The translations under genes were made by a program, and so were the position numbers. Under the pieces are notes generated by a model that had not been told where the DNA came from, ran no database searches, and was given only the letters and a program-made list of their open reading frames with translations. From positions 39,581 through 103,580 of the forward strand of contig CAVWIN010000006.1 of the NCBI GenBank assembly GCA_963755085.1: DNA of 64,000 bases, given 5' to 3'. Shown here piece by piece: positions 41,385-49,886 of this stretch; position 1 is the first letter of the stretch, and each line of letters begins with the position of its first letter. This DNA is from JACVRM01 sp963755085. GTDB taxonomy: Bacteria > Actinomycetota > Thermoleophilia > Gaiellales > Gaiellaceae.

Positions 41385-44367
41385 GCCCGGCGACAGGCGG
41401 CGCGCTGCACTCGGTCTCTGCCGAGCCGTGCGCCAGGACGTCCAACTCCGCGACCCGCTCCTCGTACGGCCGGGCCTCATCGGCGCGGCCGAGCTCCGTG
41501 AGGAAGCGTGCGAACGCCCGCAGCGGCTTGCGCTGCATGCTCCGCCACTCGGTCTCGCCGAGCATCTCGATCGCGTCACGGAAGAGCGCCTCGGCCTCGT
41601 CGTTCCGGCCCTGCGCTTCGCGGACGAGCGCGAGCGCCGTGGACGTCGTGATCCGCGAGGTGATGTCGCGCGGCGTGAGCACCTCGCGGGCCTCCAGGGC
41701 GAACCGCTCGGCCTCGTCGATCTTCCCCTCGCGCAGCAGCAGCTCGGCCAGCGCGCGCAGCGCCTCGACAAGCGTGCCGCGGCGGTCCGTCTGCCGGAGC
41801 ATGCGGATCGCGTCGCGCAGCAGCTTCTCAGCACGGGCCGTCTCCCCGTTCCGCTCCCTCACGGAGGCGAGGTGGCGAAGGATGCCGGCGAGCGACGCGG
41901 TGGCGCCCGCCTCCGACGCGAGCTCGCGGGCGCGCTCGTAGGCCTCCGCGGCGGCGTCGAGGTCGCCGCGCCAGTCGGCGAGGTCGCCCTGCGACCGGAA
42001 CGCCTCGGTGCGCGCGTGCAGGCTCTCGCTCGCCTCGGCCAGCTCCATCGCCCGCGGGAGGAGCTCCTCGGCGCGCTCGTCCTCGAGTCGTGAGCGCGCG
42101 ACCCCGATCAGGCTCGTCAGCGCGAGCGCGGCCATGTCCTTGCGGTCCAGGCGCTCGCCGAGCGCGAGCATCTCGGTGCTGTATTCCTCGACAGCGCCCA
42201 GGTTGCCCGTCCACCAACCGAGGAGCGCCAGGATCTCCAGCGTGTCGTAGCGGGCCTCGTCGTCCTGTCCGTCGACCAGCTCGAGCGCACGGAGCGCGAG
42301 CGCCCGGCCCTCGTCGACGTCGCCGTCGCGGTAGATGACGACCTCCGCGAGCGCGGTGCAGGCGCGCGCCTCTGTCGCGGTGTCGCCCACCTCTCGGGCC
42401 GCCTCGCGGACAGCGCGCATCTCCACCCACACGGTCGGGATGTCGCCCAGCCGCCAGGCGGCACGCGCTGCCTGGTAGCGGCGCTCGAGCGTCGGCTCCA
42501 GCTCGGCGGCGCGCTGCAGCTGCCGGCGGGCGGCGCGGTTCGCCTCCTGCGCCAGCGCGCGCTTGCCGGCGCGTGTCAGCGCTGCGGCGGCCTCATGCGT
42601 CAGCTCGGCAGGCGCCTCGCCGTCGAGCTCCGTGAGCAGGGCGACGGCCTGGTCGAGGTGGTACGCGCGGATCTCGAGCAGCTCCTCGCCGGCGCGCTCG
42701 CTCAGCCACGCGGCGAAGCGGTCGTGGTAGGCCGCGCGGGACGCCTTCGCGAGCCCGGCGTACGCAACCTCGCGGATCAGCACGTGCTTGAACCGGTACG
42801 CGGTCTCGTCCTTGAGCGACGACCGCGTCTCGCGCGCGATGAAATCGCGCAGCATGAGGTCCTCCATGACCGCGTCGACCTCGTCGAGCTCCGGTGACAG
42901 GTGCTGGACGGCGCCGTCCCAGAAGACGCGGCCGACGATCGACGCGCGCTGGAGCACGCGCTTCGCGTCCGGCTGCAGCCGGTCGATGCGGGCGGCGATC
43001 AGCGCCTGCAGCGTGTCGGGGATGCGCCGGGCGCGGCCGTTGCCGCCTTCCTCGACGAGCATCCGCACCATCTCCTCGACGAAGAGCGGGTTGCCCTCGG
43101 TCTTCTCGAGCGCCGCGCGCTGCAGGTCGAAGGAGAGCTCGCCGTCGCCGCCCGCCTCGACGAGTGCCGAGACGAGGTCCTCGCTGTCCTTGTTGCTGAG
43201 CGGCTCGAGCTGGATCGAGGTGGCCCGCACGCGGCCGCCGCCCCAGTCGGGGCGCATGTCGAGCAGCTCCGGGCGCGCCAGCGTGACGAGCAGGAGCGGC
43301 GCGTCCTTGACCCAGGTGGCCAGGTGCTCGATCAGCTCGAGCAGCGGCTCCTCGGCCCAGTGGATGTCCTCGAAGATCAGCACGAGCGGCTGCGGCTGGG
43401 CCATCCGCTCGGCCCACTCGCGCGCGGCCCACGCGATCTCCTGCTGGCTACGCTCGCCCGTGACCGCCTCGAGCACGCCCGACGCCAGGCCGAGGAGGTC
43501 GGCGACGGCTTCGGCCGGGCAGCAGTCGCGGAGCTTCTCGAGCGCGACGTCAAGCGGGTCGTCGTCGGCGATGCCGGCGGCGGCCTTGACCATCTCCGCA
43601 AGTGGCCAGTACGTGACGCCCTCGCCGTAGGGCAGCGCGCGGCCCCGGAGGACGGTCGCGCTCTCGAGCATTGCGGCGAACTCCTCGACGAGGCGCGTCT
43701 TGCCCATGCCGGGGTCGCCGAAGACCGTGAAGAGCTGGGCGCGCCGGTCGCGGACCGTGCGTGCGTAGGTGTTCTCGAGCAGGTCGAGCTCGGCGTCACG
43801 GCCGATGAACGGGGCCTCGAGCCGCCCGTCGCGGACGCCGTGGTCGCTGACACCGGTGACGGCCCACGCCCAGACGGGCTCGTCGCGGCCGCGCACCTCG
43901 ATCGGGCCGACGTCCTCCAGCTCGAGCCGGCCGAAGGCCAGCCGCTGCACCCCGGGGCCGATCAGGATCTGATTGGGCTCCGCCGCCTGCTGGAGGCGCG
44001 CGGCGATGTTGACGGCCTCGCCCGTCGCGAACGTGGAGTCCGCCTCGTCGGTGACGACCTCGCCGGACTCGATGCCGACGCGGGCCTCGAGCTCGAGCTC
44101 GCGCACCGCGTCGAGCACGCCGAAGGCGGCGCGCACGGAACGCTCGGCGTCGTCCTCGTGGGCCGCCGGGATGCCGAAGGCGGCCATGACGGCGTCGCCG
44201 GCGAACTTCTCGACGATCCCGCCGTGCTGCGTCACGCATTGCGAGACGTGCTCGAAGTACTGCGCGATGCGGCGGCGCACGACCTCGGGGTCGGCGCGCG
44301 AAACCAGCGCCGTGGACCCGACCAGGTCCACGAACATCACCGTGGCGAGCTTGCGTTCCACGCTCAC
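41377..44367 (-). CDS. Class III adenylate/guanylate cyclase - AAA ATPase - TPR protein
   Basis: A 996-residue multidomain signalling protein. Residues about 1-170: class III nucleotidyl cyclase domain with both metal Asp residues (FVDLVGST, FAGDAVMAAFG) and the NIAARLQ transition-state motif, so activity is plausible. Residues about 190-480: AAA/STAND-type ATPase with Walker A GDPGMGKTRL and Walker B LVLIFEDIHWAEE. The rest is helical repeat, with clear TPR-like units (ALALRALELVDGQDDEARYD, AAEAYERARELASEAG, AEKLLRDAIRMLRQTDRR). This architecture is common in actinobacteria, and its ligands are generally unknown. GTG start at 44367, divergent from the phosphomannomutase gene. Confidence 0.9.
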   Translation of the reverse strand: MSVERKLATVMFVDLVGSTALVSRADPEVVRRRIAQYFEHVSQCVTQHGGIVEKFAGDAVMAAFGIPAAHEDDAERSVRAAFGVLDAVRELELEARVGIESGEVVTDEADSTFATGEAVNIAARLQQAAEPNQILIGPGVQRLAFGRLELEDVGPIEVRGRDEPVWAWAVTGVSDHGVRDGRLEAPFIGRDAELDLLENTYARTVRDRRAQLFTVFGDPGMGKTRLVEEFAAMLESATVLRGRALPYGEGVTYWPLAEMVKAAAGIADDDPLDVALEKLRDCCPAEAVADLLGLASGVLEAVTGERSQQEIAWAAREWAERMAQPQPLVLIFEDIHWAEEPLLELIEHLATWVKDAPLLLVTLARPELLDMRPDWGGGRVRATSIQLEPLSNKDSEDLVSALVEAGGDGELSFDLQRAALEKTEGNPLFVEEMVRMLVEEGGNGRARRIPDTLQALIAARIDRLQPDAKRVLQRASIVGRVFWDGAVQHLSPELDEVDAVMEDLMLRDFIARETRSSLKDETAYRFKHVLIREVAYAGLAKASRAAYHDRFAAWLSERAGEELLEIRAYHLDQAVALLTELDGEAPAELTHEAAAALTRAGKRALAQEANRAARRQLQRAAELEPTLERRYQAARAAWRLGDIPTVWVEMRAVREAAREVGDTATEARACTALAEVVIYRDGDVDEGRALALRALELVDGQDDEARYDTLEILALLGWWTGNLGAVEEYSTEMLALGERLDRKDMAALALTSLIGVARSRLEDERAEELLPRAMELAEASESLHARTEAFRSQGDLADWRGDLDAAAEAYERARELASEAGATASLAGILRHLASVRERNGETARAEKLLRDAIRMLRQTDRRGTLVEALRALAELLLREGKIDEAERFALEAREVLTPRDITSRITTSTALALVREAQGRNDEAEALFRDAIEMLGETEWRSMQRKPLRAFARFLTELGRADEARPYEERVAELDVLAHGSAETECSAPPVAGLT

Positions 44368-44485
44368 AAGTGTAGAAACGGATTCAGCAGGGCTGCGATT
44401 CCCGGTTTTGCAGGGGAAAATCCGCTCTTTCCGGCAATGGCGGACGGTTTCGTCGCGGAATTCGCACTGCCTCTAGCATCCGGGC

Positions 44486-45835
44486 GTGCTCGACCCCAAG
44501 GTGTTCAAGGCCTACGACGTCCGCGGGCTCTATCCGGCGGAGCTCGACGAGGAGGGCGCCCAGGCGATCGCGCGCGCGTACGTGGAGCAGTTCGAGCCGG
44601 AGCGAATCGCGGTCGGCCGGGACATGCGGACGATGTCCCCGTCCATGGCGACGGCGGTGATCGAGGGCGCTGCCGAGGCGGGCTGCGATGTCGTCGACAT
44701 CGGCATGGTCGGCACGGAGATGACGTACTTCGCGGTCGACCATCTGCGCCTCGACGGCGGAATCATGGTTACCGCGTCGCACAACCCGAAGGAGTACACA
44801 GGCATGAAGATCGTCCGCCGCGGCGCGCTACCGGTCGGCGGAGACTCGGGCCTCTACGACATGCGCGACCGCGCCTTAACAGGGACTGTCCCTGTTAAGA
44901 CGCGCGGCGCCGTCACGCAGGCGGACGTGTATCCGGCCTTCGTCGACCGGGTGCTCTCGTTCGTCGACGTGCCGTCGATCCGGCCGCTGCGCGTCGTGAT
45001 CGACGCCGCCAACGGGATGGCCGGGGCGATGCTCCCGCCGATCCTCGAGCGCCTCCCGCTCGACGCAGCGCGCTACTTCTTCGAGCCCGATGGGACGTTC
45101 CCGAACCACGAGCCGAACCCGCTCCTGCCCGAGAACCGCGAGTTCATCGTGGGCACGACGCTCGAGGAGCACGCCGACCTGGGCGTCGCCTACGACGGCG
45201 ACGCCGACCGCTGCTTCTTCGTCGACGACAGCGGCGAGTTCGTGCCGGGCGACTTCGTCACCGCCCTGTTCGCCGAGTCGATCCTCGCGAAGGAGCCGGG
45301 CGGCAAGGTCATCTACGACGTGCGTGCGAGCTGGGCGGTGCCGGAAACGATCGAGCGCGCCGGCGGAGTCCCGCTGCTGAACCGGGTCGGGCACGCGTTC
45401 TTCAAGGAGCGGATGCGCCGCGACGGCGCCGTCTTCGGCGGCGAGGTCTCCGCCCACTACTACTTCCGCGACTTCTCGCAGGCCGACTCCGGCACGGTGC
45501 CGTTCCTGCTCATGGTCGACCTGCTCTCGAAGCGCGAGCAGAAGCTCTCGGAGCTGCTCCGCCCGTACCGCGAGCGCTACTTCCTGACCGGCGAGCTGAA
45601 CACGCCGGTGAAGGACGTGGCCGTGAAGCTGCAGGAGCTCAAGGAGCGCTTCGGCCCGGAGGGCACCGTCTCGCACCTCGACGGCATCTCCGTCGACGCC
45701 GCCGACTGGCACATGAACGTCCGCCCGTCGAACACCGAGCCGCTGCTCCGCCTCAACCTCGAGGCACGCTCCGAGGAGCTGATGGAGCGCAAGCGCGACG
45801 AGGTGCTGGCCATTCTCGCAAGCGAGAATGCCTAG
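44486..45835 (+). CDS. manB: Phosphomannomutase / phosphoglucomutase
   Basis: A 449-residue alpha-D-phosphohexomutase interconverting hexose 1- and 6-phosphates for GDP-mannose or UDP-glucose supply. Conserved motifs: TASHNPKEYTG (phosphoserine loop, near residue 97), DGDADRCFF (metal loop, near 238), GGEVSAHYYF (sugar-binding loop) and RPSNTEPLLRLN (phosphate-binding loop). GTG start at 44486. A 25-bp palindrome (44875-44899) lies in frame after RDRA, encoding LTGTVPVK, and looks inserted. The gene ends with two hairpins. Confidence 0.93.
   Translation: MLDPKVFKAYDVRGLYPAELDEEGAQAIARAYVEQFEPERIAVGRDMRTMSPSMATAVIEGAAEAGCDVVDIGMVGTEMTYFAVDHLRLDGGIMVTASHNPKEYTGMKIVRRGALPVGGDSGLYDMRDRALTGTVPVKTRGAVTQADVYPAFVDRVLSFVDVPSIRPLRVVIDAANGMAGAMLPPILERLPLDAARYFFEPDGTFPNHEPNPLLPENREFIVGTTLEEHADLGVAYDGDADRCFFVDDSGEFVPGDFVTALFAESILAKEPGGKVIYDVRASWAVPETIERAGGVPLLNRVGHAFFKERMRRDGAVFGGEVSAHYYFRDFSQADSGTVPFLLMVDLLSKREQKLSELLRPYRERYFLTGELNTPVKDVAVKLQELKERFGPEGTVSHLDGISVDAADWHMNVRPSNTEPLLRLNLEARSEELMERKRDEVLAILASENA
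44875..44899. repeat. 25-bp palindrome inserted inside the phosphomannomutase gene
   Basis: CTTAACAGGGAC, one T, GTCCCTGTTAAG: a perfect 12-bp inverted repeat with a 1-base spacer. It is A/T-richer than the surrounding coding DNA and keeps the reading frame. Confidence 0.7.
45811..45830 (+). repeat. Palindrome at the 3' end of manB
   Basis: CATTCTCGC-AA-GCGAGAATG: a 9-bp inverted repeat in the last codons (ILASEN) of the phosphomannomutase gene, immediately before the larger hairpin. Confidence 0.55.
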
Positions 45836-45862
45836 CCATTTTGGCCTGAGCCAAAATGGCTA
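45833..45862. terminator. Bidirectional hairpin bounded by two convergent stop codons
   Basis: TAGCCATTTTGGC-CTGA-GCCAAAATGGCTA: a 13-bp perfect stem. Its first three bases are the TAG stop of the plus-strand phosphomannomutase and its last three (read on the minus strand) are the TAG stop of the DUF2017 gene. It probably terminates both transcripts. Confidence 0.7.
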
Positions 45863-46330
45863 CAGGCGCGACGAGAGCGCCTCGACGAGCTCCCCCTGGA
45901 GCCACGTCAGCCACGCGTAGAACGCGAGCTCCCGCGCCCGCGGATCGTCGCGCGGGATGCCGTTCTCGTACAGCTCCTCGCTGACCCCGAGCCGCTCGCC
46001 CAGGACGAGCCGCGCGTCGTTCAGCGCGCCGCACCAGGCGGCCGCCTGCTCCTCGTCGAGGCGGTCGGCGTCGAGCGTGGCCTCGACGGTGTCGAAGGCG
46101 GCGAGCCGCTGCGCCTCCAGGTCGCTGCGGACGAGCTCGTCGAACGCGGCGCTCGCCTCCTTGTCGTCGCGATACGCCGGCGGGAAAAGCCGCGCGGCCG
46201 CAGCGTCGTTGGCGACTACGAGCGCGCGCAGCTCGGCGCAGAGATCGCGCACCGCCGCACGCTCGGGCGCGCCGAGCTTCACGCGGTAGCCGCCCCCGTC
46301 CAGCGGCTTGAAAGGCCGGCGGAAGAGCAC
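45860..46330 (-). CDS. DUF2017 family protein
   Basis: A 156-residue helical protein of the actinobacterial DUF2017 family (FRRPFKPLDGGGYRVKLGAP, then ERAAVRDLCAELRAL; LDEEQAAAWCGALNDARLVL; FYAWLTWLQGELVEAL). These genes nearly always follow clpS in actinobacteria, suggesting a role with the Clp protease; the function is not known. GTG start at 46330, two bases after the clpS stop. Confidence 0.85.
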   Translation of the reverse strand: MLFRRPFKPLDGGGYRVKLGAPERAAVRDLCAELRALVVANDAAAARLFPPAYRDDKEASAAFDELVRSDLEAQRLAAFDTVEATLDADRLDEEQAAAWCGALNDARLVLGERLGVSEELYENGIPRDDPRARELAFYAWLTWLQGELVEALSSRL

Positions 46331-46332
46331 GC

Positions 46333-46653
46333 CTAGTCCTGCTGCATCGTCGCCCAGAGCCCGTGCGCGTGCAGGCGGGCGACGTCCGCCTCGGCCTTCT
46401 CCTGCGTACCGGTCGTGACGGCCGCCTTGCCCTCCGAGTGCACCTGCCACATGAGCTTCTCGGCCTTCGGCTTTGCGTAGCCGAACAGCTTCTGAAAGAC
46501 GAAGGTCACGTAGGTCATCAGGTTGACGGGGTCGTTCCAGACGATGACCACCCACGGGCGGTCCTCGACGGGGGACTCCCATTGCTCCGGCTCCTCGGTG
46601 CGGACCCGGTCCGGCGACTCGATCGTCTGCGAGCTCACCCCGCCATTGTGCAT
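46333..46653 (-). CDS. clpS: ATP-dependent Clp protease adaptor ClpS
   Basis: A 106-residue adaptor that delivers N-degron substrates to ClpC/ClpP. The signature WNDPVNLMTYVTFVFQKLFG (N-end-binding pocket, near residue 40) is followed by KAEKLMWQVHSEGKA and AEADVARLHAHGLWATMQQD, the ClpS C-terminal helix. The N-terminal tail is flexible. ATG 46653 lies only 17 bp from the divergent thioesterase start, so an internal GTG (VSSQTIES, 46638) may be the true start. Confidence 0.93.
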   Translation of the reverse strand: MHNGGVSSQTIESPDRVRTEEPEQWESPVEDRPWVVIVWNDPVNLMTYVTFVFQKLFGYAKPKAEKLMWQVHSEGKAAVTTGTQEKAEADVARLHAHGLWATMQQD

Positions 46654-46670
46654 CCGTAGGATCGAGAGCC

Positions 46671-47129
46671 GTGACCTCGCTCGAGCTCGGCCGCGTCTCG
46701 ACCCGCATGCCCCCGTTCAAGTACTCGGCGCGGACCCGTGTCGGGTTCTCCGACACCGACGCCCAGGGGATCGTCTACTACGGCCGTTACCTGCCCTACT
46801 TCGATACGGCGCGCGTCGAGTACCTCCGCCACCTCGGCCGGCTGCGCGGCGACGGCGAGCACGAGTTCGTGATGCGCGCTTCGGCGCTCGAGTACTTCGC
46901 GCCGGCCCGGTTCGACGACCTGCTCGAGGTGTTCATCCGCGTCAGCCGGCTCGGCCGCACGAGCGCCACCTTCGAGGGCGCCGCGTACCGCATGGAGGAC
47001 GACGCCCTCATGGTCACTGCACGCCAGACGCTCGTGCTGGTCGACCTCGACGAGCGCCGCGCGGCGCCGGTCCCGAAGGCGTACCGCGAGACGATCCGCG
47101 CCTTCGAGGGCGAGGATCTCGAGGAATGA
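46671..47129 (+). CDS. Hotdog-fold acyl-CoA thioesterase (4-HBT/YbgC-like)
   Basis: A 152-residue hotdog thioesterase. The YbgC/4HBT active-site motif is VGFSDTDAQGIVYYGRYLPY (Asp in DAQG, Tyr in VYYGRY), followed by FDTARVEYLRHLG and, in the second half, the strands LEVFIRVSRLGRTSATFEGA. Such enzymes hydrolyse acyl-CoA or acyl-ACP; the substrate is unknown. GTG 46671 is taken; an in-frame ATG at 46707 (MPPFKYSARTRV) is also possible. It overlaps the next gene by four bases. Confidence 0.87.
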   Translation: MTSLELGRVSTRMPPFKYSARTRVGFSDTDAQGIVYYGRYLPYFDTARVEYLRHLGRLRGDGEHEFVMRASALEYFAPARFDDLLEVFIRVSRLGRTSATFEGAAYRMEDDALMVTARQTLVLVDLDERRAAPVPKAYRETIRAFEGEDLEE

Positions 47130-47452
47130 CCGACCCCTACGCGGCCGCGGCCGCGGTCGTGGAACGCGGCGGCGACGCCGACGACATCCTGCGCGGAGTG
47201 CTGGCGGCGCTGCACGACCACGGCGTCGCGTACGCCGCGATCCGCTTCGTCGAGGACGGGCACCTGGTGCCCGGGCCGAGTGCCGGCGCCGGCGAGCCCG
47301 CCGTCACGGTGCCGGTGGAGTTCGACGGGCAATCAGTGGGGGAGCTGGCCCTTTCGGACGATGACCCCGGGCTCGCCGCACGAGTGGCGGAGCTGGTCGG
47401 CCCCTACGTACTCGTCGGCTGGGATACCGGCGGCGAGACCTGGGATCCGTAG
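47126..47452 (+). CDS. Small GAF-like protein
   Basis: A 108-residue acidic protein. The pattern of a helical N terminus (DADDILRGVLAALHDHG) followed by AYAAIRFVEDGHLVPGPS and VTVPVEFDGQSVGELALSDD suggests a minimal GAF-type domain, with no obvious ligand motif. ATG 47126 overlaps the thioesterase stop (ATGA). Confidence 0.65.
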   Translation: MTDPYAAAAAVVERGGDADDILRGVLAALHDHGVAYAAIRFVEDGHLVPGPSAGAGEPAVTVPVEFDGQSVGELALSDDDPGLAARVAELVGPYVLVGWDTGGETWDP

Positions 47453-47459
47453 CAAAAGG

Positions 47460-47502
47460 CGGCGCGGGCCCACCCGTCGTCCCCGTGACAGGTGGGCGCC
47501 GC
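47460..47502 (+). terminator. Hairpin after the thioesterase/GAF-like operon
   Basis: A stem of GGCGGCGC...GGGCCCACC with GGTGGGCGCCGC flanks a loop near 47476-47490, starting 6 bp after the stop. Imperfect but GC-rich. Confidence 0.5.
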
Positions 47503-47554
47503 AGCCTTGCCCCTCCCCCTCCTCTCCTTGTAGGGGCTCGGCCCGGATCTGCCT

Positions 47555-47659
47555 ATCCCTCATTCGAGGTATGAGCCCGTTCGGGGGATGCATCCCCCAA
47601 ATGGGGCGGCACAGGTAGATCAAGCCGTTTTCGGCCCCGAAGATCCCTCGTTCGAGGTA
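47555..47659. repeat. Palindromic repeat pair in the manB-relA region
   Basis: ATCCCTCATTCGAGGTA (47555-47571) and ATCCCTCGTTCGAGGTA (47643-47659) are a 16/17 direct repeat, each with a CCTCG/CGAGG-type internal symmetry. The perfect palindrome GGGGGATGCATCCCCC (47583-47598) lies between them. A related ATCCCTCA-GA-TGAGGGAT occurs at 60900-60919. Confidence 0.5.
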
Positions 47660-47663
47660 CCCC

Positions 47664-49874
47664 TTACGAGGATGGAGTGACGCGGTTCGCGTCGAAGACG
47701 GCCTCGAGGTGGCGCAGTGCGTTCAGCAGGCTGCGCAGCGAGCGAACGTCGCCGATCTCGGCCGTGTACCAGTTCTTCGCGAGCTGGTCCTCGACGTGGC
47801 CCCCGTACTCGACGATGTTCGCCCCGTACTCGGCGAACGTTCGCGCGACGTCCTCGAGCAGGCGCGGACGGTCCCACGCGTCGACGGCGATCTGGACGCG
47901 GAAGCTCTGCGTCGCAGCCCCGTCCCACTCGACCGGCGTGAACCGCTCCGGATTGCGCTTGAGCGCCTTGACGTTGGGACAGTCGCCGCGGTGGATGGTG
48001 ATGCCCTTGCCGAGCGAGATGTAGCCGACGATGGTGTCGCCGGGTACAGGCGTGCAGCACTTGGCGAGCCGGACGAGGACGTCGCCGGAGCCCTCGACGC
48101 GGATGCCGAGGTTGTTCGAGCCGACCGCGCGCTTCGCCTTCGGCGCCTTCAGCGGCACCGGCTCCTCCTCGACGACCTCCTGCGTCTTCAGCTGCTGGAG
48201 CAGCTTGTTGACGATCTGCGACGGCTGCAGCTTCCCGGAGCCGAGCGCGAGGTAGAAGTCCTCCGCCTTCTTGAAGCCGCTCTCACGGATGACCTGCGCA
48301 AGCACGGCGGAGCCGGCCAGCTTGCGGTAGGGCAGGTTCTGCTTGCGCAGCGCCTGCTCGAGCGATTCACGGCCGCGCGCCTCGCTGTCCTCACGCGTCT
48401 CGCGCGAGAACCACTGGCGGATCTTGTTCCGTGCACGTGACGACGCCGCCAGCGAGATCCAGTCGCGAGACGGGCCGCGGCCGGACTTCGAGGTGAGCAC
48501 CTCGACGCGGTCGCCGGAGTGCAGCTGGTAGCTGAGCGGGACGATTCGGCCGTTGACCTTCGCGCCGACGGTGCGGTGGCCGACGTCCGTGTGCACCGCG
48601 TAGGCGAAGTCGATCGGCGTCGCGCCGGCGGGCAGGCGCTTGACCTCGTACTTGGGCGTGAAGACGAAGACCTCCTCGTCGAAGAGGTCCTTGGCGACCG
48701 TCTTCATGAACTCCTGCGGGTCGGGCTCGTCCTGCTCCCAGTCGATCAGCTGGCGCACCCAGCGCGTCCACTCGTCGAGCGCCTTCTGGCGCGGGTCGCC
48801 CGCCTTGTACAGCCAGTGCGCCGCGATCCCGAACTCGGCCGTCCGGTGCATCTCGAGCGTGCGAATCTGGATCTCGAGCGGGCGGCCGTGCGGACCGATG
48901 ACGGTCGTGTGCAGCGCGCGGTAGCCGTTCAGCTTCGGCATCGCGATGTAGTCCTTGAAGCGGTTCGGCATGGGCTTCCAGAGCGAGTGGATCAGCCCCA
49001 GCGCGCCGTAGCAGTCGCGCGTGCCCTCCTCGTCCGAGCGCTCGACGATGACGCGCATCGCGGTCAGGTCGTAGATCTCGTTGAACTCCTTCCCGCGCTT
49101 CGCCATCTTCTCGTAGATGGAGTAGAAGTGCTTCGGGCGGCCCGAGATCTCGGCGGGGATGTCGACCTTGTCGAGCTCGGCCTGGAGCAGCAGCGCGGCC
49201 TCCTTGACGTGCTCGTCGCGGTCGGCGCGCCGCTCGCTGACCATTGCCTTGATCTCGTCGTACTTGCGCGGGTGCAGCGTCTGAAAGGCGAGGTCCTCGA
49301 GCTCCCACTTCAGCGTGTGGATGCCGAGGCGGTGCGCGAGCGGCGCATAGATCTCGAGCGCCTCGCGCGACTTCTGGAGCTGCTTCTGGCGGCCGAGGTA
49401 CTCGATGGTGCGCAGGTTGTGCAGCCGGTCGGCGAGCTTGATCAGGATGACGCGCATGTCCTGCGCCATCGCCAGGATCAGCTTGCGGTAGTTCTCGGCC
49501 TCGGCCTGCTCACGGCTGGCGAACTGGACCCGGGTCAGCTTGGTGACGCCCTCGACGATCAGCGCGATGTCGTCGCCGAACTCGGCCCGGATCTCCTCGA
49601 TCTCGACGTCGGTGTCCTCGACGACGTCGTGGAGCAGCGCCGCCGCGATCGTCTGCTCGTCGAGGTGCAGCTCGGCACAGATCTTCGCGACGCCGAACGG
49701 GTGGTTGATGAAGTCCTCGCCGGAGCGCCGCTGCTGCCCCTCGTGGTGCTCCGCGGCGAAGGCGAACGCCGATGCGACGAGCTCGGTGTCGGCGCCCGCC
49801 TTGTAGGCGGTGACGTCGGCCAGCAGCTCGTCGAGAAGATTCTGATGCCGGCCAGCGGCCTCGACGACGGCCAT
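47664..49874 (-). CDS. relA: Bifunctional (p)ppGpp synthetase/hydrolase (RelA/SpoT, Rsh)
   Basis: A 736-residue stringent-response enzyme that makes and hydrolyses (p)ppGpp. N-terminal HD hydrolase with FAAEHHEGQQRRSGEDFINH and LLHDVVEDT, and ADRLHNLRT, all intact; synthetase domain with YDLTAMRVIVERSDE and DYIAMPKLNGYRALHTTV; TGS domain with VFVFTPKYEVKRLPAGATPI and DFAYAVHTDVGH; C-terminal Zn-finger-like CCTPVPGD with HRGDCPN; and an ACT domain (VQIAVDAWDRPRLLEDVART). The ATG at 49874 is preceded by an in-frame TTG (49877). A -10-like TACAAT lies only seven bases upstream, so the mRNA may be leaderless. Confidence 0.96.
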   Translation of the reverse strand: MAVVEAAGRHQNLLDELLADVTAYKAGADTELVASAFAFAAEHHEGQQRRSGEDFINHPFGVAKICAELHLDEQTIAAALLHDVVEDTDVEIEEIRAEFGDDIALIVEGVTKLTRVQFASREQAEAENYRKLILAMAQDMRVILIKLADRLHNLRTIEYLGRQKQLQKSREALEIYAPLAHRLGIHTLKWELEDLAFQTLHPRKYDEIKAMVSERRADRDEHVKEAALLLQAELDKVDIPAEISGRPKHFYSIYEKMAKRGKEFNEIYDLTAMRVIVERSDEEGTRDCYGALGLIHSLWKPMPNRFKDYIAMPKLNGYRALHTTVIGPHGRPLEIQIRTLEMHRTAEFGIAAHWLYKAGDPRQKALDEWTRWVRQLIDWEQDEPDPQEFMKTVAKDLFDEEVFVFTPKYEVKRLPAGATPIDFAYAVHTDVGHRTVGAKVNGRIVPLSYQLHSGDRVEVLTSKSGRGPSRDWISLAASSRARNKIRQWFSRETREDSEARGRESLEQALRKQNLPYRKLAGSAVLAQVIRESGFKKAEDFYLALGSGKLQPSQIVNKLLQQLKTQEVVEEEPVPLKAPKAKRAVGSNNLGIRVEGSGDVLVRLAKCCTPVPGDTIVGYISLGKGITIHRGDCPNVKALKRNPERFTPVEWDGAATQSFRVQIAVDAWDRPRLLEDVARTFAEYGANIVEYGGHVEDQLAKNWYTAEIGDVRSLRSLLNALRHLEAVFDANRVTPSS

Positions 49875-49880
49875 CAATGA

Positions 49881-49886
49881 ATTGTA
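49881..49886 (-). promoter_or_regulatory. Possible -10 element of relA (leaderless transcript)
   Basis: TACAAT on the minus strand ends seven bases before the relA ATG. Transcription would begin at or within a few bases of the start codon, a common arrangement in actinobacteria. No clear -35 is seen. Confidence 0.4.

Noticed and set aside
47555..47659. CRISPR array
   Set aside because: Only two repeat copies of 17 bp with a palindromic interval; no regular spacers and no cas genes in the window.
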